In this document: positions 1 to 5,863 of the stretch, one piece after another
How the letters are laid out: every line of letters begins with the position of its first letter
Numbering within the stretch: position 1 is the first letter of the stretch
Assembly (NCBI GenBank): GCA_046760105.1
Contig: JBHIDJ010000071.1
Location: 1-15,705, forward strand
Length of the DNA: 15,705 nucleotides
Direction: 5' to 3'
Origin: JBHIDJ01 sp046760105
GTDB taxonomy: Bacteria; Pseudomonadota; Gammaproteobacteria; Acidiferrobacterales; SPGG2
Notes under the pieces: generated by a model
Told to the model about the DNA's origin: nothing
Databases searched by the model: none
Seen by the model: only the letters and a program-made list of their open reading frames with translations
Made by a program: the position numbers and the translations under genes

Positions 1-545
1 GGCATGGCCCAGGGCTTACGATACGTTATGGCTTTCATCCGACACCGTTCGGCGAATGTTTATTAATGCTGACCGAGCGCGGTATTTGCGGTCTCGCTTT
101 TGTAGTCGAGGGTGGCCGTGAAGATGCTCTCGCCTATCAGTTAGCGGGCTGGGACCACGCGCAGATCGTGGCCGACCAGGACAGTACGCGGCATTACGTG
201 GAGCAGATTTTCAGAACATCGAACGAGCGGTCAGCAGCAGGCACGTCGCCGCTGCGACTACTTTTGCGCGGCACAACGTTCCAGATCAAGGTATGGGAGG
301 CCCTACTCAGCGTGCCAGCCGGGGCGCTCACGACTTATGAGGCGATTGCTCGCCGCTTGGGATATCGCACGAACGCAGCGCGGGCGATCGGACAGGCTGT
401 CAGCGGCAATCTCATTGCCTATCTAATCCCCTGTCATCGTGTGATCCGCAAATCCGGCTTGATCGGCGGTTATCGTTGGGGTACAGCCCGTAAGCTGGCA
501 ATAATCGGTTGGGAAGCGGCCCGGGCCGAGCACGCGGCGCTGTAA
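1..545 (+). CDS. Methylated-DNA--protein-cysteine methyltransferase (Ada/Ogt type), 5' end outside window
   Basis: DNA repair suicide enzyme that moves the alkyl group from O6-alkylguanine to its own cysteine. The frame is open from base 3 to the TAA at 543-545. An ATG at 66 could start a 159-residue protein, but the codons before it read YGFHPTPFGECLL, a segment that in this family leads straight into the N-terminal part of the transferase region. The true start is therefore upstream of the window. The acceptor motif is IPCHRV, with the Cys codon at 432-434, followed by a GGYRWG segment and the K-x3-IIGWE tail usual for the family. A preceding GLT-like segment resembles Ada proteins that carry an AraC-type domain before the transferase; whether that domain is present cannot be seen here. 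The next gene is convergent, 41 bases away. Confidence 0.93.
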   Translation, partial: HGPGLTIRYGFHPTPFGECLLMLTERGICGLAFVVEGGREDALAYQLAGWDHAQIVADQDSTRHYVEQIFRTSNERSAAGTSPLRLLLRGTTFQIKVWEALLSVPAGALTTYEAIARRLGYRTNAARAIGQAVSGNLIAYLIPCHRVIRKSGLIGGYRWGTARKLAIIGWEAARAEHAAL

Positions 546-586
546 GGCTTGCAACTCAACTGAGCTTCTGTGGGAGCTGTCTATAT

Positions 587-997
587 CTAGATAGCCTTGA
601 ACACTTTCGCTAACGACTCGCCGTAAACTGACAAATCCCACTCGCAGGTGTAGCCGAAGGGCGTGAGCGTGACGCCGTAGCCAGCTGCCCGCAACCTATC
701 GGCTAACCCTTCAATGAAACGTCGTGCGAACTCTGCTTCTGCTTTGCTGGTTGAAAGGTGGGTGAAAGAATGAAGCGCAACATTCTTCAATTTCCGCTTG
801 TTCGCGAGCCACCTAATATTCCTCAAGGCAGTCGAAAGCACTTTATCTCGCCGGGGTTCGTCTTCGGCTTCAGCATGAACAAAGATAACCGCGACGTCTT
901 CGACCTCCTCTTCAGTATCGCGGTCTGCGGACTCGGGCACAGTCTTACGAAACGATTTGAAGCGAAATCGCCGTGCCTGGAACATTAATAACTTCAT
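587..997 (-). CDS. Free-standing archaeal-type threonyl-tRNA synthetase editing domain
   Basis: A 136-residue protein that looks like the N-terminal editing domain of archaeal ThrRS (a D-aminoacyl-tRNA-deacylase-like fold) without any synthetase part. Recognisable features are the start MKLLMFQARRFRFK, the strand VEDVAVIFVHAEAED, the HSFTHLS motif (archaeal enzymes have a similar HPFAHLS) and the C-terminal TPFGYTCEWDL strand. By family knowledge it would hydrolyse Ser-tRNA-Thr in trans. The ATG at 997 is preferred over an upstream TTG at 1048 because homology begins there and because bases 1005-1032 are a repeat array. It lies 95 bases downstream of AlaX on the same strand, so two tRNA proofreading activities are paired. 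The Shine-Dalgarno region is weak (TTGGGTC next to the ATG). Family call is confident; the in vivo substrate is inference. Confidence 0.82.
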   Translation of the reverse strand: MKLLMFQARRFRFKSFRKTVPESADRDTEEEVEDVAVIFVHAEAEDEPRRDKVLSTALRNIRWLANKRKLKNVALHSFTHLSTSKAEAEFARRFIEGLADRLRAAGYGVTLTPFGYTCEWDLSVYGESLAKVFKAI

Positions 998-1004
998 GAC
1001 CCAA

Positions 1005-1096
1005 GTTGCAAGATCCAAGTAGCAAGTGGTAAGGAAAATCCGTAACAAGGACTATAGCAGCAGTAGCCTTGCTACTTGAAACTTGCTACTTGCTAC
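1005..1096. repeat. Inverted pair of four-unit heptamer arrays
   Basis: Bases 1005-1032 are four consecutive heptamers: GTTGCAA, GATCCAA, GTAGCAA, GTGGTAA. After a 36-base spacer, bases 1069-1096 are four heptamers of the reverse complement type: TTGCTAC, TTGAAAC, TTGCTAC, TTGCTAC. The two arrays are thus in opposite orientation and could fold as a long imperfect hairpin. The right array overlaps the stop codon of the AlaX gene (1093-1095); the left array ends 7 bases before the start of the ThrRS-editing gene. The repeats are visible directly; a function as mRNA structure, recombination remnant or slippage-prone microsatellite is open. Confidence 0.8.
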
Positions 1097-1806
1097 TGTT
1101 CGTCGAAGACGACATTCACCCGCCTGTTGTGCTTGCCTTTTTTCTCTATTTTGCTGACGCGGACCCGGCCGATCTCACCCGTGGACGCTAAATGAGTGCC
1201 GCCGCATGGCTGCAGGTCCACGCCTTCGATCTCGATAAGCCGAACACGGTCCTGCCCCGTCGGAGGTTTCACAGACATCGTGCGCACAAGCTCGGGCTTG
1301 CTTGCCAGCTCCTCGTCGGTAATCCACCGAACACGCACCGGATGGTTTTCCTGAATAAGCCTGTTGAGCTCTGCAGTGATATGTTCTTTATCAAGCGTTG
1401 GCTCGGGCAGGTCGAAGTCCAGCCGGCCGCTGCCGTCACGCACGGAGCCCCCGGTCACGCCGCCTGCTACTACCGCACACAGCAGATGCAAACAGGTGTG
1501 CATGCGCATCAGGCGATAACGCCGTTCCCAGTCGATCTCGGCCGTCACTTTATCGCCGGACTGCAAGGTCGGTGCATCCTGTTCAGGAATATGAATGATC
1601 TGCCCAGGGTCACCCCCCTTTCGCGTGTCGATGATCGTCACCTCGGTTCCATCCGTGCGCCGTAAGGTACCGATATCACCCGGCTGGCCACCGCCCATCA
1701 CATAGAAAACCGTGCGGTCCAGGTAGATGCCGTGCTCGTCGACAGCCGTCACCATTGCCTCGCAACGCTTAGCATAGGCGTCGGTTCCAAACACTTCCTC
1801 CGTCAT
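1093..1806 (-). CDS. alaX: Alanyl-tRNA editing protein, AlaX-M type
   Basis: Free-standing editing enzyme that deacylates mischarged Ser-tRNA-Ala (and Gly-tRNA-Ala) in trans, in the cytoplasm. The 237 residues match the medium form: an N-terminal barrel-like part with the glycine motif GGGQPGD (about residues 39-45), followed by the editing core. Zinc ligands are visible as HTCLH (His103, His107) and CGGTH (Cys201, His205). The C-terminal segment GRVRVSKIEKKGKHNRRV is also typical. The ATG at 1806 is preceded by a strong purine run (AAAGGGGGG, about 6 bases away). It lies 62 bases after the SDR gene and before the ThrRS-editing domain on the same strand, so co-transcription is likely. The last codons are embedded in the heptamer repeat at 1069-1096. 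Confidence 0.94.
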   Translation of the reverse strand: MTEEVFGTDAYAKRCEAMVTAVDEHGIYLDRTVFYVMGGGQPGDIGTLRRTDGTEVTIIDTRKGGDPGQIIHIPEQDAPTLQSGDKVTAEIDWERRYRLMRMHTCLHLLCAVVAGGVTGGSVRDGSGRLDFDLPEPTLDKEHITAELNRLIQENHPVRVRWITDEELASKPELVRTMSVKPPTGQDRVRLIEIEGVDLQPCGGTHLASTGEIGRVRVSKIEKKGKHNRRVNVVFDEQ

Positions 1807-1868
1807 GGTCGCCCCCCTTTAATTTCGCTGCAACCGATGGTAACGCAATCTCTTTCGGTTTGTACTAT

Positions 1869-2765
1869 CTAAGCAAGAACCTCTGCTAGCGCCATACTCA
1901 AGTCCGGGTATTTAAATCGATAGCCCGATTCGAGCACCTTCTTTGGTAACACCTTTTGACCTGTTAGGTACAGATGCGCCATTTCGCCTACCAGAGAGCG
2001 TACTACCCAGCCGGGCGCCCACGTGAACACGGGGCGGCGCAGCGCTGCGCCGAGCTTCCTGGCAAAGTCCAGATTCGTCTCAGGGTTGGGTGCGGTGCAA
2101 TTGAAGGCACCCTTTAGCGATTCATTAATCATTAAATGCATAATGATGGAGACAAGATCATCGATGTGAATCCAGGACATCCATTGCTTGCCGCTGCCCA
2201 CGTGGCCGCCCAAACCCAGCCTGAAGGGAGGCAGCAGCGAGCTCAAGGCCCCGCCGCCTTTTCCCAAGACCACACCTGAACGCAAGCGACAAACTCTAAC
2301 TCCAAGATCCTCCGCCTTTAGTGCTTCTGCTTCCCAGGCTTTGCAAAGGTTGGCCTGATATTCATCACCGGGGGCTGAGTCCTCGTCGAGTTCCTCATCC
2401 CCGCGCGCACCGTAATAGCCGACCGCCGAGCCGCTGATTAACACACGTGGTCTTCTTCGCGTACGGCTGATGTAAGCGACCAGTTGACGAGTCACGTCGA
2501 CACGGCTCGATACAAACGTTTGTTTGAGGTCGTCCGTCCAACGGCCGCTACCCAGGCTCAAGCCGGCAAGGTTTACAATCACCTCGGGGGCATTTTTCTC
2601 GGTCAATTCATCCATCGACTCAATCGCAATGACCCGTCCCGATAAATGTTGTCGTACGCGCTGGCGGTCACGAGTGAGTACAGTCACCGAATGATCATCG
2701 GCGCGCAGCCGCCTAAACAGCGCGCTACCGATAAAGCCGGTGCCACCGGTGACCAGGATCTTCAT
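1869..2765 (-). CDS. TIGR01777-family NAD(P)-binding epimerase-like protein (YfcH/SDR39U1 type)
   Basis: Atypical short-chain dehydrogenase of 298 residues with the family's full length. It opens with the Rossmann motif MKILVTGGTGFIGSALFRRL, continues with NLAGLSLGSGRW, the SGSAVGYYGARGDEELDE segment holding the YYG motif, CKAWEAEA, RSGVVLG, WIHIDDLV and NCTAPNPETN, and ends with the C-terminal block (PVFTWAPGWVVRSLVGE, then QKVLPKKVLESGYRFKYP) found in this family. The reaction is not established for bacterial members, so no substrate is proposed. The start at 2765 is chosen because AAGGA (complement of 2776-2780) is 10 bases before it, whereas the ATG at 2774 would leave only one base. It is probably the first gene of a unit with alaX and the ThrRS-editing domain, and is divergent from the Arg-rich gene at 2904. 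Confidence 0.92.
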   Translation of the reverse strand: MKILVTGGTGFIGSALFRRLRADDHSVTVLTRDRQRVRQHLSGRVIAIESMDELTEKNAPEVIVNLAGLSLGSGRWTDDLKQTFVSSRVDVTRQLVAYISRTRRRPRVLISGSAVGYYGARGDEELDEDSAPGDEYQANLCKAWEAEALKAEDLGVRVCRLRSGVVLGKGGGALSSLLPPFRLGLGGHVGSGKQWMSWIHIDDLVSIIMHLMINESLKGAFNCTAPNPETNLDFARKLGAALRRPVFTWAPGWVVRSLVGEMAHLYLTGQKVLPKKVLESGYRFKYPDLSMALAEVLA

Positions 2766-2774
2766 AACTCGCAT

Positions 2775-2781
2775 TTCCTTT
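2775..2781 (-). promoter_or_regulatory. Ribosome binding site deciding the SDR start
   Basis: The complement reads AAAGGAA. Its distance supports the ATG at 2765 (10 bases from AAGGA) and argues against the in-frame ATG at 2774, which nearly abuts it. Confidence 0.55.
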
Positions 2782-2789
2782 AATCACAC

Positions 2790-2810
2790 AACCATGCCAT
2801 GGTTATAGAC
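2790..2810. promoter_or_regulatory. Operator-like palindrome with adjacent -10-like hexamer for the minus-strand unit
   Basis: Bases 2790-2804 read AACCATGCCATGGTT, two perfect 7-base arms around one base. On the minus strand a TATAAC hexamer overlaps its edge, suitably placed as a -10 element for the SDR gene; no good -35 hexamer is seen 17 bases further up. The position suggests a repressor site over the promoter, but no regulator is encoded next to it. The palindrome is observed; its function is inference. Confidence 0.35.
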
Positions 2811-2843
2811 TCGCATGAGACGCAGTAGACTAGAGGTAGTCGC

Positions 2844-2872
2844 TTGTTCGCCCCCTATTAATCCGTTAGCAT
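2844..2872 (+). promoter_or_regulatory. Possible sigma-70 promoter of the Arg-rich gene
   Basis: TTGTTC (2844-2849) and TAGCAT (2867-2872) are separated by exactly 17 bases and lie about 30 bases before the ATG at 2904. Both hexamers deviate from consensus, so this is a weak call. Confidence 0.25.
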
Positions 2873-2903
2873 TGTTTCATAATAACGATTCTGGTGGGGT
2901 GCA

Positions 2904-3089
2904 ATGGTGCAAGATGTAAATTCCTCAAAACAGGTCTACCGAGGACCCGAACGCCGCATAATGGTGAGGCGCGTTGCAGCCGATCGCCGCGATACGATAC
3001 GTTTTGAACCAAAGAAGGCCGATCGCCGCCAGGGATGTGGTCGTCGGACTGACGATCAGGTGTGGGACACGATTAGATCCAATTTCTAA
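2904..3089 (+). CDS. Small Arg-rich protein with YRGPERR / DRR / GRR motifs (paralogue of the gene at 9454)
   Basis: A 61-residue, strongly basic protein of unknown function. From residue 11 to 51 it aligns without gaps to the 67-residue protein at 9454 (24 of 41 residues identical), which makes both real genes. The shared pattern is V-Y-R/K-G-P-E-R-R, then arginine pairs at fixed spacing (ERR, RR, RR, DRR, GRR), a T-x-R-(F/W)-(E/D)-P-K segment and a final DD. There is no signal peptide or membrane segment. The ATG follows GGTGGGG by about 4 bases. The next gene on this strand is the nucleotide cyclase, 323 bases on. Evenly spaced Arg pairs recall c-di-GMP- or nucleic-acid-binding peptides, but that is only a suggestion. 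Confidence 0.78.
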   Translation: MVQDVNSSKQVYRGPERRIMVRRVAADRRDTIRFEPKKADRRQGCGRRTDDQVWDTIRSNF

Positions 3090-3412
3090 GTGTCCTAACC
3101 CGCAAGATAGAGTCCGACCATTCTAGGCTCGGGTTACCGGTCCGCGGACTGGCACTGACTTCATGAGGCCAGCCGCGAAGGGCACTTTGCGATAACCTTC
3201 CTGTCATCGAGTGAAATCACAAAAGCCCCCTCATTGGCGGCATGATGCCGCCTGCCGGTAGGCGCACTCGACCCACACCGCCATCCTGACTCCTTTCACT
3301 CAGGCCAGCGAGTCGAAAGACTTTTGGGCTATACCTCGGCGGCAATACCCTTAAGACCATTCCGCCAACGGAACCCGGTTACAATGGCCTTCATCAGAAT
3401 GGACGCCGCCCG
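3090..3412 (+). promoter_or_regulatory. 323-base intergenic stretch: probable 5' leader of the cyclase gene with competing stems
   Basis: No credible gene on either strand. The stretch is rich in inverted repeats. TAACCCG 3096-3102 pairs with CGGGTTA 3130-3136, and 3140-3149 is a perfect palindrome, perhaps ending the upstream gene. TCGAGTG 3207-3213 pairs with CACTCGA 3265-3271 and encloses the hairpin GGCGGC-ATGAT-GCCGCC (3236-3252). GAGTGAAA 3209-3216 can instead pair with TTTCACTC 3294-3301, excluding the first stem. AGTC-GAAA-GACT (3311-3322) is followed by three more T (TTT). GGCGGC 3338-3343 is complementary to GCCGCC 3405-3410, two bases before the cyclase ATG. This pattern fits an attenuator or switch, but I recognise no known riboswitch consensus. 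Confidence 0.4.
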
Positions 3413-5266
3413 ATGCTGAATGTCAAACATCGAAGTTGGGTATGGCACTTCGATAGTCCCGTAGAAAAGGTTTGGCCGGTGCTTGCCGATACCGCCCGCT
3501 TCAACGAAGCAGCGCGACTGCCGAAGCACGAAGTGGAGGAAATCCCGCAAGCCGACGACTCCGTGCGCTACTTCGGTCGTATTCATGTAGGACCGTTTAA
3601 GTTGGAATGGGAGGAGCAGCCCGTTAACTGGATAGCCAATCAGTGGTTTCGGCACTGTCGCTACTTCCGCAATGGGCCGCTAAGGTTTCTGTGCGCACAT
3701 CTGCAACTTGTTCCCGAGGAGGACGGTTGCCACTGCGAATACACCGTCGAGGTAGAGCCGGCCAACTGGCTCGGCCGTGTGATTCTGGCCATGGGATTTC
3801 TGCGCAACGTAGGCAGAACATTCAGCCCGCTCGCCGACAATGCCCGTGACTTTGCCCAAGGCCGACGCGACACTGAATTCGATTGCAAACCGCCTAAGCT
3901 TGCTTCGCGGGCTAAGGAACGTGCTGCCAAGCTCGTCGCGAAGATCGAAGCAACCCCGCACGGCCACGGCCTCGCTGGTAAGCTGGCCGAGTATGTGCTC
4001 GACCGCCAGGAGGTGGACGTCTGGGCAATCCGTCCGTTGAAACTGGCGCGGCGATGGGGGGTCCCGGAGCGCCACTCTATCGAAGTCTGCCTTGAAGCAG
4101 TGAAGCAGGGGTTGCTTGCGCTGCGCTGGGACCTATTGTGTCCGCGTTGCCAGGTTGGGAAAAAATCAGTCCTTGCCCTCGACCAGCTACCCACCGGTAG
4201 CCACTGTTCCTCTTGTAACATCGACTACGATCGCGAGTATTCCAAGAACGTCGAACTCGCGTTTTATCCTGCGACATCGATTCGTCGACTGGGAGGTGGT
4301 GAGTACTGCCTGTTTGGTCCTATGAGCACGCCCCATATCAAGTTACACCTGACACTGGAGCCGGGTGAGAAGCGCGATGTCACCATCGATTTACCGCATG
4401 GAAACTACCGCTTACGCACGCTGGAGCCGGACGGTGAACAAACTGTCGAATGGAACGCGGATCGCTTTCCGGAAGTCATTGCCGACGGCGAAACGGTTAT
4501 CGCCGGACCCCCCGCAGCCCCGGGCACAGTGACCCTTTATAACAAGGCGGACCGCAAACTGACTTTTATCGTCGAGGAAAGGGTGTGGATGCGCGACGCG
4601 TTAACCGCCCACCGAGCTACTGCCTTGCAGGCTTTCCGTGACTTATTCAACGAGGACGTTCTGCGACCCGGCGATAACGTGGACATCGATTACATCACGC
4701 TCATGTTTACAGACCTCAAGGGCTCAACGGCTCTCTACGAGCGTATTGGCGACCCGCAAGCCTACAGCTTGGTTCGAGAACATTATGCGATCATCGGCAA
4801 GGTCGTGCGTGAACACAACGGCGCGATCGTCAAAACTATCGGTGATGCCATCATGGGTGCGTTCGCAAATCCTGCGGATGCTGTGCGTTGCGGCATTCAG
4901 ATGCACGCCGACTTCGCACAATTCAACGCGACTTCTGGTAAAGAGCCCGTCATTATCAAGCTAGGACTTCACACCGGCCGTTGTATTGCAGTTACACTCA
5001 ACAACCGGCTCGATTATTACGGCACCGCCGCCAACAAAGCAGCGCGGCTGGAAAGTCAAAGCGACGGCGGCGACATTGTGATATCGCCTGAACTTGTCAA
5101 CGATGCGGGTGTTAAGGCTGTGCTTGTGGAATTCTCGCCGCGAGAAGAAGAGGCAGTGCTCAAGGGTTTCAACAAGCCAATGCGATTTCTTCGCATCACT
5201 GCCGAGGAACTCGCCGCCAAGCGACGCCCCCTCCCTAACACTCCCCCATCAAGCGAGAGCGAATAG
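3413..5266 (+). CDS. SRPBCC-domain / zinc-ribbon / class III adenylate-guanylate cyclase fusion
   Basis: A 617-residue signalling enzyme, apparently soluble. Residues 1 to about 150 look like an SRPBCC/START-like ligand-binding fold (FDSPVEKVWPVLADTARFNEAARLP opening). Residues about 180-240 are helical. A zinc ribbon follows with Cys243, Cys246, Cys265 and Cys268. A beta-rich region (about 275-400) resembles the DUF5939-type segment often before cyclase domains. The class III catalytic domain is at about 427-600: metal-binding Asp434 (MFTDLKGST) and Asp478, purine-reading Lys474 and Asp534 (DYYGTAAN), and transition-state Asn541 and Arg545. All key residues are in one chain, so an active homodimer is expected. 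The Lys/Asp pair favours ATP (cAMP), not tested. No in-frame start exists upstream before the leader; the Shine-Dalgarno sequence is poor. The last codon overlaps a hairpin. Confidence 0.92.
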   Translation: MLNVKHRSWVWHFDSPVEKVWPVLADTARFNEAARLPKHEVEEIPQADDSVRYFGRIHVGPFKLEWEEQPVNWIANQWFRHCRYFRNGPLRFLCAHLQLVPEEDGCHCEYTVEVEPANWLGRVILAMGFLRNVGRTFSPLADNARDFAQGRRDTEFDCKPPKLASRAKERAAKLVAKIEATPHGHGLAGKLAEYVLDRQEVDVWAIRPLKLARRWGVPERHSIEVCLEAVKQGLLALRWDLLCPRCQVGKKSVLALDQLPTGSHCSSCNIDYDREYSKNVELAFYPATSIRRLGGGEYCLFGPMSTPHIKLHLTLEPGEKRDVTIDLPHGNYRLRTLEPDGEQTVEWNADRFPEVIADGETVIAGPPAAPGTVTLYNKADRKLTFIVEERVWMRDALTAHRATALQAFRDLFNEDVLRPGDNVDIDYITLMFTDLKGSTALYERIGDPQAYSLVREHYAIIGKVVREHNGAIVKTIGDAIMGAFANPADAVRCGIQMHADFAQFNATSGKEPVIIKLGLHTGRCIAVTLNNRLDYYGTAANKAARLESQSDGGDIVISPELVNDAGVKAVLVEFSPREEEAVLKGFNKPMRFLRITAEELAAKRRPLPNTPPSSESE

Positions 5267-5282
5267 GGCACAAGAGCCCTAT
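5263..5282. terminator. Hairpin between convergent genes, candidate bidirectional terminator
   Basis: ATAGGGC (5263-5269) and GCCCTAT (5276-5282) form a perfect 7-base stem with a 6-base loop, overlapping the cyclase stop codon (5264-5266) and lying 8 bases from the stop of the convergent gene. There is no long T run on either side, so it may be a weak terminator or a 3'-end-protecting stem. Confidence 0.45.
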
Positions 5283-5290
5283 AACGTCTT

Positions 5291-5863
5291 TCAGAGATGG
5301 CTAAAACGCTGAGCACTGCGGTCTTTGGGATCGCGTTCCAGTCCTAAACAGGTCTTACGTAGGTGATCCCACAGGGCAAGGCGTCTCCAATCGGGCTTGT
5401 GCAACGGAGTCAGTTCGTCGGAAAGGAACGGATTGGGCAAGAATACGGTCATCTGTTGTTCATCGTTGCCATTAAACAACCGCAACCCCCAGCTCACGGG
5501 TGCGCCTTCGTCGTCCAAGTGCCGATAGAGTTCTGCACGGCGGGTCCGGCGCCATGCGGCGAGCTCCGGACTAGCTGGATTACGGTGGGTTCCCTCGTGT
5601 GGTCCGATGCAAATGTGAAAGTGCCAGGCGCCAAAATCAACGGTTAGATAACCATCAAACAAGGAGATGCGCGTAGGTGCGCTCGGGGCCTTGATCTCCC
5701 ACGCAGCACCCTGGATCAGGACGCCGAAATGAATCGAGGACCAATGGTTCTCGAAAATATCCTTGCACAGCGCAAACAAAAAACTTTCCGACGTATCCAG
5801 AGGAAATACCTCCAGCACACCCATACCGGGCTCTTCAACACGTTGAGCCATGCTCAACGACAT
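5291..5863 (-). CDS. Conserved protein of unknown function, coupled to the aminotransferase
   Basis: A 190-residue protein with no signal peptide or membrane helix. I do not assign a function. Conspicuous features are ENHWSSIHFGVLIQGAAWEIKAP (about 38-60, given here in part), LFDGYLTVDFGAWHFHICIG (about 68-88) with two His close together, and an Arg-rich stretch WRRTRRAELYRHL. The His-rich FGAWHFH core followed by GPHEGT could be a ligand or metal site, but this is conjecture. The start codon shares one base with the aminotransferase stop (TAATG), so it is almost certainly translated by coupling and belongs to the same pathway. An alternative start is Met14. I remember similar proteins from other proteobacteria but cannot name the family with certainty. 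Confidence 0.8.
   Translation of the reverse strand: MSLSMAQRVEEPGMGVLEVFPLDTSESFLFALCKDIFENHWSSIHFGVLIQGAAWEIKAPSAPTRISLFDGYLTVDFGAWHFHICIGPHEGTHRNPASPELAAWRRTRRAELYRHLDDEGAPVSWGLRLFNGNDEQQMTVFLPNPFLSDELTPLHKPDWRRLALWDHLRKTCLGLERDPKDRSAQRFSHL

Noticed and set aside
998..1048. N-terminal extension of the ThrRS-editing gene from a TTG
   Set aside because: The extra 17 residues are encoded by the heptamer array and have no family match; the ATG at 997 fits the domain start.
1192..1665. 157-residue plus-strand frame
   Set aside because: Lies wholly antisense to alaX, whose zinc motifs and length are intact; composition is that of a shadow frame.
3661..4221. 186-residue minus-strand frame rich in Arg, Ser and Pro
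   Set aside because: Antisense to the SRPBCC and zinc-ribbon part of the cyclase; no family signal.
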